The notes beneath the pieces were generated by a model, which saw only the letters and a list, made by a program, of their open reading frames with translations, did no database searches and was not told where the DNA came from. Positions 18,152 to 28,386 of a stretch of 64,000 nt of DNA are shown here, in pieces (the first letter of the stretch is position 1; every line of letters begins with the position of its first letter). The stretch comes from Lachnospiraceae bacterium (GTDB lineage Bacteria; Bacillota; Clostridia; Lachnospirales; Lachnospiraceae). The DNA lies in assembly GCA_902363555.1 (NCBI GenBank), contig CABJAM010000010.1, forward strand, positions 134,269 through 198,268, in the 5' to 3' direction. The translations under genes were made by a program, and so were the position numbers.

Positions 18152-18766
18152 ATGACTCATTTTTTCAGTATTGATAATGCATTTTTTCGTATTATGACAA
18201 AGGTGTTCTATATTTGTGTGTTAAGCCTGTTGTGGTTGATATGCTCCATTCCAGTTGTGACCATCGGCGCTGCTAATTCGGCGCTCAATGCGGTAATGCT
18301 GCGGATGGTCAGGGATGAGGACGGGTACGTCATCCGGACCTACTTCAAAGCTTTTCGGGAAAACTTCCGGCACAGTACGGCTATTTGGCTGATTTTGCTG
18401 ATGGTGGGCGTTATTCTGAGCAGCGACGTGTACTTTTTTTTGCAAATAGGTAATCCGGTGTTCTGGGTTGCCGCTGCGGTCTTTTTTACCGCATTGATTG
18501 TATTACTCCTGTTTTTCATGGTTGCCTTCCATTATCTTGTATGGTTTGATAACCCACTGAAAATAACTGTGATGAATTCCTTCCGCACGGCTCTCGGATA
18601 TCTGCCTTACAGCGTGGCGTTACTCGTATTATTTGCCGCCATAGTTTACGGCATATACGCATCGGCGCCGTTGATGATTGTATTTACGTTTTTTGGCGCG
18701 GGAATTTATTCTTATATAGCCGCCTATTTGTGGCGGCGTGTATTTGACCGATTAGCACAGGAATAG
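18152..18766 (+). CDS. YesL-like membrane protein (DUF624)
   Basis: The start is placed at ATG 18152 because AAGGAG lies 6 bp upstream; the ATG at 18131 has none. The 204-residue product has about five hydrophobic segments and the DUF624 opening (FFSIDNAFFRIMTKVFYICVLSLLWL, split here by its first span, with CSIPVVTIGAANSALNAV following). YesL proteins are found almost only in YesMN-regulated glycan loci between permease and enzyme genes; their role is unknown, possibly an accessory to the importer. The gene is 30 bp after the YtcP-type permease and 40 bp before GH2. A relative is at 51790. Confidence 0.88.
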   Translation: MTHFFSIDNAFFRIMTKVFYICVLSLLWLICSIPVVTIGAANSALNAVMLRMVRDEDGYVIRTYFKAFRENFRHSTAIWLILLMVGVILSSDVYFFLQIGNPVFWVAAAVFFTALIVLLLFFMVAFHYLVWFDNPLKITVMNSFRTALGYLPYSVALLVLFAAIVYGIYASAPLMIVFTFFGAGIYSYIAAYLWRRVFDRLAQE

Positions 18767-18806
18767 AGCTTGTTGAAACCATGATTTTTATAGGAGGGTT
18801 ATATTT

Positions 18807-21365
18807 ATGATAAAAGAAAGATGGAACCAAGAGTGGAAGGTATCCAGAGCCGGAGAGAGCCCTATGATGGCGGCAGTCAACGGCAGCGCTTCCGGAGAGA
18901 CTCTGGTCACACTGCCTCATGACGCAATGATCCATGAGAAACGGACGCCGTCTACGAGGAATCAGCATCAGACTGGTTTTTATCCGGGCGGCGCATATAT
19001 ATACACAAAGGTTTTTGACGTACCCATGGAATGGAAGGAGCGAACCGTCCATCTGGAGTTTGAGGGTATATACATGAATTCCATGGTTTATATCAATGGA
19101 GATTATGCAGGGGGGCACCCGTTTGGTTATACGAATTTTTACATTTGTGCTGATGATTTTCTGAAATATGGCCAGAGTAACGAAATACGTGTCATAGCCA
19201 ATAATAGCGCCGAAGAGAATAGCCGCTGGTATTCAGGCAGCGGTATTTATCGTAATGTCAACATAATGATTGGTAATCGACTGCACATCAAAGAGGATGG
19301 CGTGCGCATATCTACACCGGAAGTTTCGGACGATACGGCTGTGGTACAGATTGAGATTTGCATGGAGAATATGGGCTTACAAAGTCAAAAAGTCAACCTT
19401 GAAACGAAGCTTTCGGATGCTGCAGGCCATACCGTTGCCGTGAATCGTATGCCTGTTACTATATTTGCCGGGGAGACAACGACCTGCCGTCAGCGCATTG
19501 TGGTGGATAATCCGCTGCTTTGGAGCTGTGAGGAACCAAATCTTTATACGTGTAATATCCGGCTTGTGGAAATTTCGGACAAAACGGCCATAGGTGATTT
19601 TGTTACAGATGAGTTCTTAGATAATTTTGGTATACGGACTCTGGCGTTAGATTCTCATCGGGGGCTTCGCATCAACGGCCGGGAAGTAAAGCTCAGAGGG
19701 GCATGTATTCATCACGATAACGGGATAATTGGCGCATGTACTTTGGAAAAGGCTGAGCTTAGGCGTTGCCGTCAGCTAAAGGCGGCGGGCTTTAACTGCA
19801 TTCGCAGTGCTCATCACCCTTTGAGCAGAGCTATGTTGGAGGCTTGCGACCGGGAAGGGATGCTTGTATTGGATGAATTGTCGGATTGCTGGACCCGGAG
19901 CAAAAATAACAATGACTATGCACAGAATTTTTCGGATTACTGGGAATTTGACGCAGAGCAGTTGGTTGCGAAGGATTTTAATCATCCTTCGGTGATTATG
20001 TACATTACAGGAAATGAGATTCAGGAAGCCGGAACTGCTAAAGGCGCCCAGCTTAACCGGCGCATTACGGAAAAATTTCACATGATGGATCATACCCGTT
20101 ATGTAACCGTGGCCATCAACGGCCTTTTGGCGGCAATGGATCGCATGGGCGAAATCATGTGCTCTATTATGGGTATTAGTATGGAGGAAATGATACAGAT
20201 GCAAGCAGCCGCGGCCAGTTCCTTAACGGATGCGCCAGATATTACCGATGGACAGTCACAGGCGTCCTCCAGTGCTGGTTCAGATGAAGCTAATGGCATG
20301 ACGGATCTCATGCTTGGCCCCATGGCGGATGCTTTTGCCGCCAATGAGATTATGACTGATATCCTGGAAGAATTTGCTTGTGTTACAGACTTGGTAGGCT
20401 ATAATTATCTGACTGCCCGCCATGTGATGGAACATGCAATGTATCCGGATCGGGTGATTTTGGGAACGGAGACGCTTCCGGCGGATATTGTGCGGCTTTG
20501 GAAAATCGTTCGTGAAAATCCCCATGTCATTGGCGATATGACCTGGACCGGTTATGACTACCTGGGGGAGGCTGGCGCCTATGTTTATTACTATGATGGC
20601 CGCCATGGATTTATGCCTAATTGGCCGATCAGCGTGTCCTATGCGGGAGATATTGATATCACAGGATACCGTCGGCCCATGAGCTATTTCAGGGAAATTG
20701 TCTATGGTCTTCGTAAAGCGCCCTATATCGCAGTAGAGCGGTTGAATCATTACGGGGAGACGCCTGCAAAGACGGCCTGGATGTGGAAAGACGAGATTGC
20801 CAGCTGGACTTGGAGCGGTTATGAAGGAAAACCTGCGGTTGTCAACGTCTATTCCAATGCAGATTTCGTTGAGCTTTTTATTAATGAAAAATCCCAAGGG
20901 TGCAAGCCGGCTGGTGAAGATGCCGGTTATATGGCGTCATTTGAGACTGTCTACGAACCTGGCTGTATAAGAGCGGTCAGCTATGGAGCTGATGGCGGAT
21001 GTGACATTTGTGAGCTTTCAACAGCATCGGAATCATTGGCGCTGTGCGTTGAAGCAGATACCACAGTGCTGGCGGCCGATGGCGCGGACTTGGCTTATGT
21101 GATGGTATGTCTGATTGATACCCAGGGAAATATTAACCGACAGGTCGTTAAAGAAGTGAGTGTTCATGTGGAAGGGGCCGGAACACTTCAGGGTTTTGGG
21201 AGTGCTGATCCATGTACTGAAAATTATTATGATCATACGACATGGGAGACTTATGACGGCCAATTGCTGGCTGTTATCCGCGCAGGCAATAGGAGCGGTA
21301 AGATTAGTGTTGTTTTTACTGCTGAAGGGCTTCCTGAAAGTAAAATTGAATTGGAGGTAAAATAG
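18807..21365 (+). CDS. Glycoside hydrolase family 2 (beta-galactosidase type)
   Basis: This 852-residue GH2 enzyme has an N-terminal jelly-roll (from MIKERWNQEW), an immunoglobulin-like domain, the TIM barrel from about residue 295, and C-terminal beta domains of the DUF4982 type. The acid/base is Glu404 in ITGNEIQEAG and the nucleophile Glu555 in ILGTETLP. Between them, around residues 445-505, is a low-complexity Met/Ala/Ser-rich segment not expected in the barrel. There is no signal peptide, so it acts on imported sugars. It probably releases beta-galactose or beta-glucuronic acid; the family cannot distinguish these by eye. The GH43 gene starts at its stop codon. Confidence 0.92.
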   Translation: MIKERWNQEWKVSRAGESPMMAAVNGSASGETLVTLPHDAMIHEKRTPSTRNQHQTGFYPGGAYIYTKVFDVPMEWKERTVHLEFEGIYMNSMVYINGDYAGGHPFGYTNFYICADDFLKYGQSNEIRVIANNSAEENSRWYSGSGIYRNVNIMIGNRLHIKEDGVRISTPEVSDDTAVVQIEICMENMGLQSQKVNLETKLSDAAGHTVAVNRMPVTIFAGETTTCRQRIVVDNPLLWSCEEPNLYTCNIRLVEISDKTAIGDFVTDEFLDNFGIRTLALDSHRGLRINGREVKLRGACIHHDNGIIGACTLEKAELRRCRQLKAAGFNCIRSAHHPLSRAMLEACDREGMLVLDELSDCWTRSKNNNDYAQNFSDYWEFDAEQLVAKDFNHPSVIMYITGNEIQEAGTAKGAQLNRRITEKFHMMDHTRYVTVAINGLLAAMDRMGEIMCSIMGISMEEMIQMQAAAASSLTDAPDITDGQSQASSSAGSDEANGMTDLMLGPMADAFAANEIMTDILEEFACVTDLVGYNYLTARHVMEHAMYPDRVILGTETLPADIVRLWKIVRENPHVIGDMTWTGYDYLGEAGAYVYYYDGRHGFMPNWPISVSYAGDIDITGYRRPMSYFREIVYGLRKAPYIAVERLNHYGETPAKTAWMWKDEIASWTWSGYEGKPAVVNVYSNADFVELFINEKSQGCKPAGEDAGYMASFETVYEPGCIRAVSYGADGGCDICELSTASESLALCVEADTTVLAADGADLAYVMVCLIDTQGNINRQVVKEVSVHVEGAGTLQGFGSADPCTENYYDHTTWETYDGQLLAVIRAGNRSGKISVVFTAEGLPESKIELEVK

Positions 21366-23210
21366 ATGATGAACTATTATTGTAATCCGATGAACCTGGA
21401 GTATCGTTATCAATTTTTTAAGCTGCAGGCGGATGGTCGGTTGCTGAATCAAACAAGTGTTGATCAGGATACGGGATTGTGTGAGGGGCATCGCGAGGCC
21501 GCCGATCCGTCGTTAGTCCATTTTAAAGGGAAATATTATATGTTTCCATCGGTAACTGCTGGCTTTTTCACAAGCGAAAATCTGTTGGACTGGGAATTCC
21601 ATAAATTTGTAAATCCGATGCCCATATATGACTATGCGCCAGATGTACGTGCTGTTGGAGATTATCTTTACTTCAGCGCTTCCAGTATGGTGAAGAATTG
21701 TTCGTTTTTCAGGACAAAGAATCCGGAGACGGAGCCTTTTGAGGAAATACCGGGTACATTTCCTTTCTGGGACCCAAACCTATTCGTGGATGATGACGGA
21801 CGTTTCTTCTTTTACTGGGGGTGCTCCAATGTGACGCCTATTTATGGTGTGGAGCTGGAACCGGCGACAATGAAGCCGCTGGGCATGCCGTTGGAACTGA
21901 TACATTCTAATGCTGAGGACCGGGGCTATGAGCGCAATGGTGAGGACCATATCGCACCAAAGACTCAGGAGGAGATAGATACGGATGTGGCTGCTCTTAT
22001 GGCGGCCCAGTCGGAGCTTGCTCAGATTCCGGATGAACAAAAAAAACTGCTCTTTGCCAGCATGGGGAATGACCCATATTTGGAAGGCGCCTGGATGACT
22101 AAATATCAGGGGAAATACTACCTTCAGTATGCTATTCCCGGTACTCAGCACAATGTATATAATGATGGCGTTTATGTGGGGGTGAGTCCTCTCGGCCCAT
22201 TTGTTCCGGCGAGAAATAATCCTTACTCCTATAAACCGGGCGGTTTTATCACCGGTGCTGGTCATGGCTCCACTTTGGAGGCTGTGGATGGCCGTATCTG
22301 GCATATAGCATCTATGAGGATTAGCAAGAACCATAGCTTTGAGCGCAGACTGGGCCTGTGGAAAGCTGGCTTTGACAAGGACGGCGAGCTTTACTGTGAC
22401 CAACGCTACGGTGACTGGCCTATGTCTATGGATGCCGCTCCCTGGAAGAAGCCTGAATGGATGCTGCTTTCCTATAAAAAGGCAGTTAGCGCTTCCTCCG
22501 GTACCGGAGCTGAAAATGCTGTTGATGAAGATATTCGCACATGGTGGCGGGCTGCGGATGCAAAACAGGGCCAGTGGATACAGGTGGATTTGGGTGAGGT
22601 AAAAGATGTCAATGCCGTACAGATCAACTTCGCCGATCAGGATCTTAGAAAGTTTTTACCGGGGGATACTGAATTTTTCTTTGATATGCAAAGCTACCGT
22701 TATATGGATGAAGATAAACAGCCTACCCAGTGGGTCCTTGAAGGCTCCATAGATGGTGAGAGTTACCAGGTCCTTGTGGATAAATCCCATGTGGAAACAG
22801 ACTTGGCCCATGACTTTTTAGTATGGGAAGAGGGCATCCGTCTGCGCTATATTCGCTTGAACATAATACATTTGCCTTATGAACAGATTCCGTGTGTCAG
22901 CGGTCTGCGGGTGTTTGGTAAAGGGAATACCTCTATGCCGGAGCAGGTGCGTAATTTGCAGGTCCAACTGGACGGAGCGCTGGATATGGATGTGTCCTGG
23001 GAAGATGGTGCATTGGAAGGAGAGAATCAAGCCACAGGTTATAATATTCTCTGGGGTTATGCTGCAGATAAATTGTATCATAGTTGTATGGTTTTTGGAC
23101 AAAGAAAACGGCGTATTGGTGCACTTATAAAGGGTGATCCGGTGTATGTCCGGGTGGATGCTTTTAATGAAATGGGAATTACGGAGGGTGTTGTGGAGAG
23201 GGTTCGTTAA
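21366..23210 (+). CDS. Glycoside hydrolase family 43 with F5/8-type C domain
   Basis: The 614-residue protein begins with a five-bladed GH43 propeller. Asp47 (EAADPSL) is the likely base, Asp136 (FWDPNLFVDDDG) the modulating acid and Glu240 (PYLEGAW) the general acid. From about residue 375 an F5/8C (discoidin) domain follows (ASSGTGAENAVDEDIRTWW, GQWIQVDLGEV), then a fibronectin-like end. Typical activities are alpha-L-arabinofuranosidase, beta-xylosidase or beta-galactosidase. It starts directly after the GH2 stop and GGAGG of the coupling region, so the two are cotranslated. The paralogue at 52495 has the same layout. It has no signal peptide despite its carbohydrate-binding-like domain. 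Confidence 0.88.
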   Translation: MMNYYCNPMNLEYRYQFFKLQADGRLLNQTSVDQDTGLCEGHREAADPSLVHFKGKYYMFPSVTAGFFTSENLLDWEFHKFVNPMPIYDYAPDVRAVGDYLYFSASSMVKNCSFFRTKNPETEPFEEIPGTFPFWDPNLFVDDDGRFFFYWGCSNVTPIYGVELEPATMKPLGMPLELIHSNAEDRGYERNGEDHIAPKTQEEIDTDVAALMAAQSELAQIPDEQKKLLFASMGNDPYLEGAWMTKYQGKYYLQYAIPGTQHNVYNDGVYVGVSPLGPFVPARNNPYSYKPGGFITGAGHGSTLEAVDGRIWHIASMRISKNHSFERRLGLWKAGFDKDGELYCDQRYGDWPMSMDAAPWKKPEWMLLSYKKAVSASSGTGAENAVDEDIRTWWRAADAKQGQWIQVDLGEVKDVNAVQINFADQDLRKFLPGDTEFFFDMQSYRYMDEDKQPTQWVLEGSIDGESYQVLVDKSHVETDLAHDFLVWEEGIRLRYIRLNIIHLPYEQIPCVSGLRVFGKGNTSMPEQVRNLQVQLDGALDMDVSWEDGALEGENQATGYNILWGYAADKLYHSCMVFGQRKRRIGALIKGDPVYVRVDAFNEMGITEGVVERVR

Positions 23211-23315
23211 AACCGTGCTTTGAAGAAATATACGAGTTGATATTTAGCCGCTGGTTCCGGAGTATGTAAGAAAAAATGAAATATAAGAAGAACAAAATTC
23301 AAGGGGGCGATTTGT

Positions 23316-24089
23316 GTGGAATATAAATTTGAAAAGCTGGATAACTTTAGAGATTTGGGTAATATTCCGGCAGCGTATGGTAAAAGAACCGCACCAGGAA
23401 GACTGCTCCGGTCCGGTGAGTTGAGTCACCTGACCAGAGAGGACATACGGATACTTTGTGAGGAATATCATGTAATGAATGTTGTGGATTTAAGAACAGA
23501 GAGCGAGCGAATGTCATCCCCAGATTGCGAAATACCGGGAACCTGCCATTTGAATCTTGACTTTTTCCCGGGGGAGGCCTCCGAAAAGGGTGACTGCAGT
23601 GAAGAACAACTAAATAAAATGCAGAGTGCTGAGCAAATCCGGAGAAATTTATTAAATTCATATACATCCTTTATTAAGGATGAACCTGTCAGAATGGCAT
23701 TGTATGAGTTTTTACAAGTGCTGCTTTGTACCGAGTATGGCGCGACGCTATTTCACTGCTATGCTGGTAAGGATCGGACGGGAATTTCGGCGGCTGTAAT
23801 TTTGACTGTATTGGGCGTCTCGAAGGATGATATTATGAAAGACTATCTTGAGACCAATGTACTCCGTAACGAAACCAATCATGTTATTATCGATTATTTG
23901 AGAAATGAGGGGCGTCCGGAAAATGTTCTGAATGCTGTGCTTGCCGGACTCTGTGTAGAGCAGATCTATCTGGAGAAGGCTTATGAAATCGCTCAAAGGC
24001 TGTATGGCTCTTTTGAAAACTATATTACAAATGGGATCGGCTTCGGTAAAGCTGATTGGGAAAAATTACGCGAGAAATATCTTTGTTAA
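23316..24089 (+). CDS. Tyrosine-phosphatase-like protein
   Basis: The product has 257 residues and starts at GTG 23316 after AAGGGGG. The P-loop HCYAGKDRTG (residues 147-156) holds catalytic Cys148 and Arg154 of the C-x5-R phosphatases. NFRDLGN near residue 10 and VVDLRTESE near 57 are typical of the atypical dual-specificity/Y_phosphatase3 group. It is cytoplasmic and would remove phosphate from protein tyrosine, phosphoinositide or possibly a sugar phosphate. Its position between GH43 and GH78 genes is unusual and suggests either a regulatory role or action on a phosphorylated saccharide. Neither is shown by the sequence. Confidence 0.85.
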   Translation: MEYKFEKLDNFRDLGNIPAAYGKRTAPGRLLRSGELSHLTREDIRILCEEYHVMNVVDLRTESERMSSPDCEIPGTCHLNLDFFPGEASEKGDCSEEQLNKMQSAEQIRRNLLNSYTSFIKDEPVRMALYEFLQVLLCTEYGATLFHCYAGKDRTGISAAVILTVLGVSKDDIMKDYLETNVLRNETNHVIIDYLRNEGRPENVLNAVLAGLCVEQIYLEKAYEIAQRLYGSFENYITNGIGFGKADWEKLREKYLC

Positions 24090-24120
24090 AAATTCAATTA
24101 TATGAGGAGGGAATAGTAGC

Positions 24121-26742
24121 ATGCGTGCAACTCGTTTAAGAACCGAATATTTAAAGACGCCTATAGGAATCGACATCGTCAGGCCAAGATTTTTCTGGAA
24201 TTGTGAGCAGGATGCCTGCGGTGGCAGTCAGACGGCTTATCGAATTATAACTAAAAAAGATGGTAATGTGATATGGGACAGCGGTAAGGTTGTTTCGGAT
24301 CATATGACCCATATTCCTTACCAGGGTCCGCAGCTTACCAGCCGTGATAAAATATGGTGGAGTGTTCAACTGTGGGATGCGGAGGGCAGACCCGGGGAAT
24401 TGGCAGAAAGCACTTTTGAGATGGGACTTTTAAAGCCGGAGGACTGGTCAGCCCGGTGGATTACAGGGGATTATGAACCGGAGCATGATACACGCTATCC
24501 TGTGGACTGTTTTAAAAAAACATTTGTATTATCGCAAAAATGTGTACGGGCCCGGCTTTACATAACGGCTTTAGGTCTTTATGAGGCCATAATCAACAAC
24601 CAGCGTGTGGGCGATGTCTGCTTCACGCCGGGGTGTACGGATTATCGTAAACGTCTCTATTATCAGACCTTTGATGTGACCGATCAACTTTTTTCCAATA
24701 AAGAAAATATATTGGAACTTAAATTAGCTGATGGATGGTACCGTGGCTCCATCAATGCGTTTGGTGAGACTGAGGTCTATGGGAACCAGACAAAATTGCT
24801 TTGTCAGCTCGAAGTATATTTTGAAGATGGCAGCTCACGGATCATTGTCAGCGACCAAAGCTTTTTATGGTCTAATGACGGTCCACTGCGTTTCTCGGAT
24901 TTTAAAGACGGAGAAATCTGCGATATGAGGATGCAGCCCTCCTATGACGGTTGCGCCCGTGTTGTAGATGAAACGCTTATCCCTACTGCCTCTAATAATA
25001 TACCGGTCCGGGAAAAAGAAGGCTTTCCTGCAAAGCTTTTAGCGACTGCAAATGGAACATATCTGCTGGATTTTGGGCAGAACATTGCAGGTTTTGTAGA
25101 TATTCATATAAAAGGCGCCACTGGCCAAAGGGTGTTTATGCAGATGGGAGAAATCCTGGATGAAAACGGTGAGTTAACACTGTCGAATATTCAAGTGAAA
25201 AAACCGGCAAAAAACTTTAATCTGGAAAATCAATTTAAGACTATGACCGGACAGTATAGTCAGATTAATGAAGAGCTTGTAATGACGCCAAGGCAGGAAA
25301 CCGAGTTGATTTTATCCGGTAGGGAGGACCATTATCGTACCAAGTTTGCTCTATATGGCTTCAGATACGCCCGCGTTATAACAGAGGCAGAAGTAAAACC
25401 GGAAAATTTTCATGCCGTGGCGGTTTACTCAGATATGGAACCGACCGGAAGCTTTTGCTGCTCCGATGAAAAAATTAGTCGATTTTGGGTAAACTGTCTT
25501 TGGAGTATGCGGGGGAATTATTTGGATATCCCTACGGACTGCCCAACAAGAGAGCGGCTTGGATGGACCGGGGATGCACAGATATTCTTTAATACGGCGT
25601 CCTGTTTTTACGATACCTCCGCTTTTTTCAGAAAATGGCTGTACGATATGCAAGACAGCCAGTATGAGGACGGGAGTCTTCCGGCAGTGATACCCTATGC
25701 GGGGATGGAAATGCTCTACCGTGGCACTGGCGCTTCGGTTGGTTGGCAGGATGCGGGGATCCTTATTCCTTATAGATACTATCAATGCTATGGAGATATA
25801 CAGCTTTTAAGACAGTTTTATCCGATGATGCGCAATTGCGCACGGTTTATGCTTGATAATGCCGGACCAGAGGATGAGATGCAGGAGAAGGATAATCCAT
25901 GGCGTAAATATATATATGTTAAGGGTGTACAGCTTGGTGAGTGGCTGGAACCAGCTCAGTTTAACGAGCCTGTAACTGCTGAGAGTATGCCCAAGCACCC
26001 AGAGGAATGCACGGCATATATGCATTATTCCATGTCGATTATGGCGGAGACAGCGGCTCTTTTAGGGGAAACGGAGGATGCCATTTTGTATGAGGAATAT
26101 GCCAAGGGCGCTAAAAATGCATACGCATGGATGTATTTGAGAAATGGCGCTCCGGATACGGACCGACAGGCAAAGCTTGTACGACCATTGGCCTTTGGTC
26201 TGGCTGATGATAAAGATCTGGAGGTTTGTCTTCCCTCGGATATTAAGGTTCAGCTTCAAAAACGTCTGGTCCAGGCCGTGGAAAATTTTGACTACCATGT
26301 AGGAACTGGTTTTTTGTCTACGGCATTTCTTCTTCCTGAATTGACGAAAATGGGCAGGAACGATCTGGCTTATCGTATGCTTGAAAATAAAGAAATGCCC
26401 GGATGGCTGGCGGAAGTTAATGCGGGGGCGACGACAGTTTGGGAGAACTGGAATGGGGAAGCAAGTAGAAATCATTATTCTCCCGGGGCAGTATGCGATT
26501 GGATTTTTCATACGGTTGGTGGAATTTGTGTCGATGGACGGAATCATTTTCATATCGAGCCGGCACCGGGGGGCTCGCTGACTTGGGCAAAGTGCTCATT
26601 TTTGAGTATGTATGGCCGGGTAGAGGTCGAATGGGAAAAGGAAGGTGCACTGACGGTTCGGGTACCGGCGGGAACATCTGCGGAAGTTATCTGGAACACT
26701 ACGATAAGGACCGTAAATTGCGGTCTTTGGCGGTTTGAATAG
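24121..26742 (+). CDS. Alpha-L-rhamnosidase, glycoside hydrolase family 78
   Basis: The protein has 873 residues with the normal GH78 order: N-terminal Fn3-like domain (MRATRLRTEYLKTPIGID), a jelly-roll domain (ALGLYEAIINNQRVGD), the (alpha/alpha)6 barrel and a C-terminal beta domain. DCPTRERLGWTGD at 473-485 carries Asp473, Glu478 and Asp485, with the same spacing as the catalytic-site acids of Bacillus RhaB. Glu775 in TTVWENW fits the second catalytic Glu. It cleaves terminal alpha-L-rhamnose by inversion. There is no signal peptide. A GAGGAGGG ribosome site is 10 bp upstream of ATG. A shorter GH78 is at 42347. Confidence 0.94.
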   Translation: MRATRLRTEYLKTPIGIDIVRPRFFWNCEQDACGGSQTAYRIITKKDGNVIWDSGKVVSDHMTHIPYQGPQLTSRDKIWWSVQLWDAEGRPGELAESTFEMGLLKPEDWSARWITGDYEPEHDTRYPVDCFKKTFVLSQKCVRARLYITALGLYEAIINNQRVGDVCFTPGCTDYRKRLYYQTFDVTDQLFSNKENILELKLADGWYRGSINAFGETEVYGNQTKLLCQLEVYFEDGSSRIIVSDQSFLWSNDGPLRFSDFKDGEICDMRMQPSYDGCARVVDETLIPTASNNIPVREKEGFPAKLLATANGTYLLDFGQNIAGFVDIHIKGATGQRVFMQMGEILDENGELTLSNIQVKKPAKNFNLENQFKTMTGQYSQINEELVMTPRQETELILSGREDHYRTKFALYGFRYARVITEAEVKPENFHAVAVYSDMEPTGSFCCSDEKISRFWVNCLWSMRGNYLDIPTDCPTRERLGWTGDAQIFFNTASCFYDTSAFFRKWLYDMQDSQYEDGSLPAVIPYAGMEMLYRGTGASVGWQDAGILIPYRYYQCYGDIQLLRQFYPMMRNCARFMLDNAGPEDEMQEKDNPWRKYIYVKGVQLGEWLEPAQFNEPVTAESMPKHPEECTAYMHYSMSIMAETAALLGETEDAILYEEYAKGAKNAYAWMYLRNGAPDTDRQAKLVRPLAFGLADDKDLEVCLPSDIKVQLQKRLVQAVENFDYHVGTGFLSTAFLLPELTKMGRNDLAYRMLENKEMPGWLAEVNAGATTVWENWNGEASRNHYSPGAVCDWIFHTVGGICVDGRNHFHIEPAPGGSLTWAKCSFLSMYGRVEVEWEKEGALTVRVPAGTSAEVIWNTTIRTVNCGLWRFE

Positions 26743-26763
26743 AGTATAGGGTAGGGTGAAAAA

Positions 26764-27753
26764 ATGAAGCGTGAGACAATCCGTTTATGGGAAAAGAAAG
26801 AATATACGTATCCCATGGCATATGGATTTATTCCAAAGCTGGATGCCTATTTACATGAGGATCGCAAAAAACGCCCGGGGATGATCGTTGTTCCAGGCGG
26901 CGGTTACCGGATGGTATCGCCTACGGAGGGGGAGCCGGTGGCACTGAAATTTTATGATCAGGGTTATCAAGTATTTGTGTGTACCTATACCACGGATTTT
27001 TTGGGGGTGACACCGTTAAGGCTCCAGCCGGTGAAGGACCTTGCAAGAGCTGTACGGTTACTTAGAAAATACGGGAATATCTACGATTTGACGGACATCG
27101 TTGTTGTCTGTGGTTTTTCGGCCGGAGGTCATGCAGTAGGAACGCTGTGTGTTCACGGTTCCGGGGTTCCGGAGGAAAATCCGGATTACCGGAATATTTC
27201 CTGTCGTCCGGATGCGGTGATCCTTTCATATCCTGTCATCACTATGGAAACATATACCCATGCAGACTCTTCCGAAGTTTTGCTGGGCAAAGATGCAAGC
27301 CCGGAAGAAAAAGATTATTTCAGTCTGGAAAAACATGTGACCGTCGATTCGCCGCCAGCCTTTATCTGGCAGACGGCTGCTGATGAACTGGTTCCTGTGG
27401 AAAACAGTGCACTTTATGCAGAGGCATGTAAGCATGCGGGGGTGCCGTTTGCATACCATGTATTTTCCAAAGGAATGCATGGCTTATCCGTGGGTGATGA
27501 GACGGTCGCTGTTACTGCTGATAATGCGTACACCTCGGAGCAGGTGATGACAATGGTCGAGGCGGCAAAGGATGGTGTCTTACAGCTTCCAGAAGATGTA
27601 ATGCAGCAACTGCTTTATGTGGAGGAAATGGGAAAACAATATTTTCATCAGTCGAAGCAGCCATCCAGGAAAACAGTGAAAAATGAGGAGGTTGCCTCCT
27701 GGATCGGACTTGCATCCATGTGGCTTCGTGAATTATTGAATCTGGAACTGTAA
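26764..27753 (+). CDS. Alpha/beta-hydrolase, sugar acetyl-esterase type
   Basis: The 329-residue protein has an HGG-like oxyanion region PGGGY (44-48), nucleophile Ser119 in GFSAGGH, an acid in AADELVP and a histidine in GMHGLS, in the order of BD-FAE/acetylxylan-esterase-like hydrolases. The last 60 residues are an unusual helical extension (QLPEDVMQQLLYVEEMGKQY). There is no signal peptide. It lies 21 bp after the rhamnosidase and probably removes acetyl groups from imported oligosaccharides. A broken relative is found at 41862. Family is secure; the ester is inferred. Confidence 0.85.
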   Translation: MKRETIRLWEKKEYTYPMAYGFIPKLDAYLHEDRKKRPGMIVVPGGGYRMVSPTEGEPVALKFYDQGYQVFVCTYTTDFLGVTPLRLQPVKDLARAVRLLRKYGNIYDLTDIVVVCGFSAGGHAVGTLCVHGSGVPEENPDYRNISCRPDAVILSYPVITMETYTHADSSEVLLGKDASPEEKDYFSLEKHVTVDSPPAFIWQTAADELVPVENSALYAEACKHAGVPFAYHVFSKGMHGLSVGDETVAVTADNAYTSEQVMTMVEAAKDGVLQLPEDVMQQLLYVEEMGKQYFHQSKQPSRKTVKNEEVASWIGLASMWLRELLNLEL

Positions 27754-27776
27754 GTATCTGTACAAGTTTTTTGTTA

Positions 27777-28349
27777 TCAGACAACAAGCAGCTTTTCAGG
27801 CGACTGCGGTAATATAGAGGTGATAATCTCTGATATTTCCGCAGGCGATTCAATACAGCCGTCATTGATCCATGTTCGTAAAATGGTAATAACTCCCGCT
27901 GTAAAAAAGTTAAAGTAATAAATACCTGTGCGTTCAGGTACATCCATCCGTAGAAAAATGGGCTGCATGATTTCCTTATATAATAGAATCATGCTTTGAT
28001 GAAGAGCATTGTTGTTGTATTCCGACAGGTAAGCTTTGTAGAAAATCAGATTCTCTTTGACGTGGGTGACAAACAAGATAATATAGTCATTGGACAAAAT
28101 ATCCGTGCCATTCACATACCGGGAATTATATTCGGTGATTAGATCACTTTCAAGCTTCTCACATTTATTTTCCATGACTGCATAAATATCCGTATAGTGT
28201 GCATAAAAAGTAGAACGGTTAATTTGTGCAATCTGACAGAGCTCATTCACTGTGATTGCTTTTAAAGGCTTTTTTTCAATCAATGTAAGTAATATATCCT
28301 GTATTCGCTGATGTGTTTTTTGATATCCTGAGTTCTCTTTCTTATTCAT
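27777..28349 (-). CDS. TetR/AcrR-family transcriptional regulator
   Basis: The 190-residue protein has a TetR helix-turn-helix at about 32-55 (ITVNELCQIAQINRSTFYAHY) and a C-terminal helical ligand domain. It begins at ATG 28349 with AGAGGT upstream. It is convergent with the esterase and divergent from the GH43 gene at 28579. The promoter between them shares sequence with the promoter of the symporter gene at 31584, so these two units are its likely targets along with itself. The inducer is unknown, perhaps a sugar breakdown product. Confidence 0.9.
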   Translation of the reverse strand: MNKKENSGYQKTHQRIQDILLTLIEKKPLKAITVNELCQIAQINRSTFYAHYTDIYAVMENKCEKLESDLITEYNSRYVNGTDILSNDYIILFVTHVKENLIFYKAYLSEYNNNALHQSMILLYKEIMQPIFLRMDVPERTGIYYFNFFTAGVITILRTWINDGCIESPAEISEIITSILPQSPEKLLVV

Positions 28350-28386
28350 AAAATATACCTCTCATAAGTCCAATGTTTATTTGACG

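Noticed and set aside
20280..20897. 205-codon open frame antisense to the GH2 gene
   Set aside because: It lies wholly opposite a well-supported catalytic region, has no ribosome site and no recognisable domain.
21780..22403. 207-codon open frame antisense to the first GH43
   Set aside because: Antisense to the propeller with all GH43 motifs on the other strand; no start signals.
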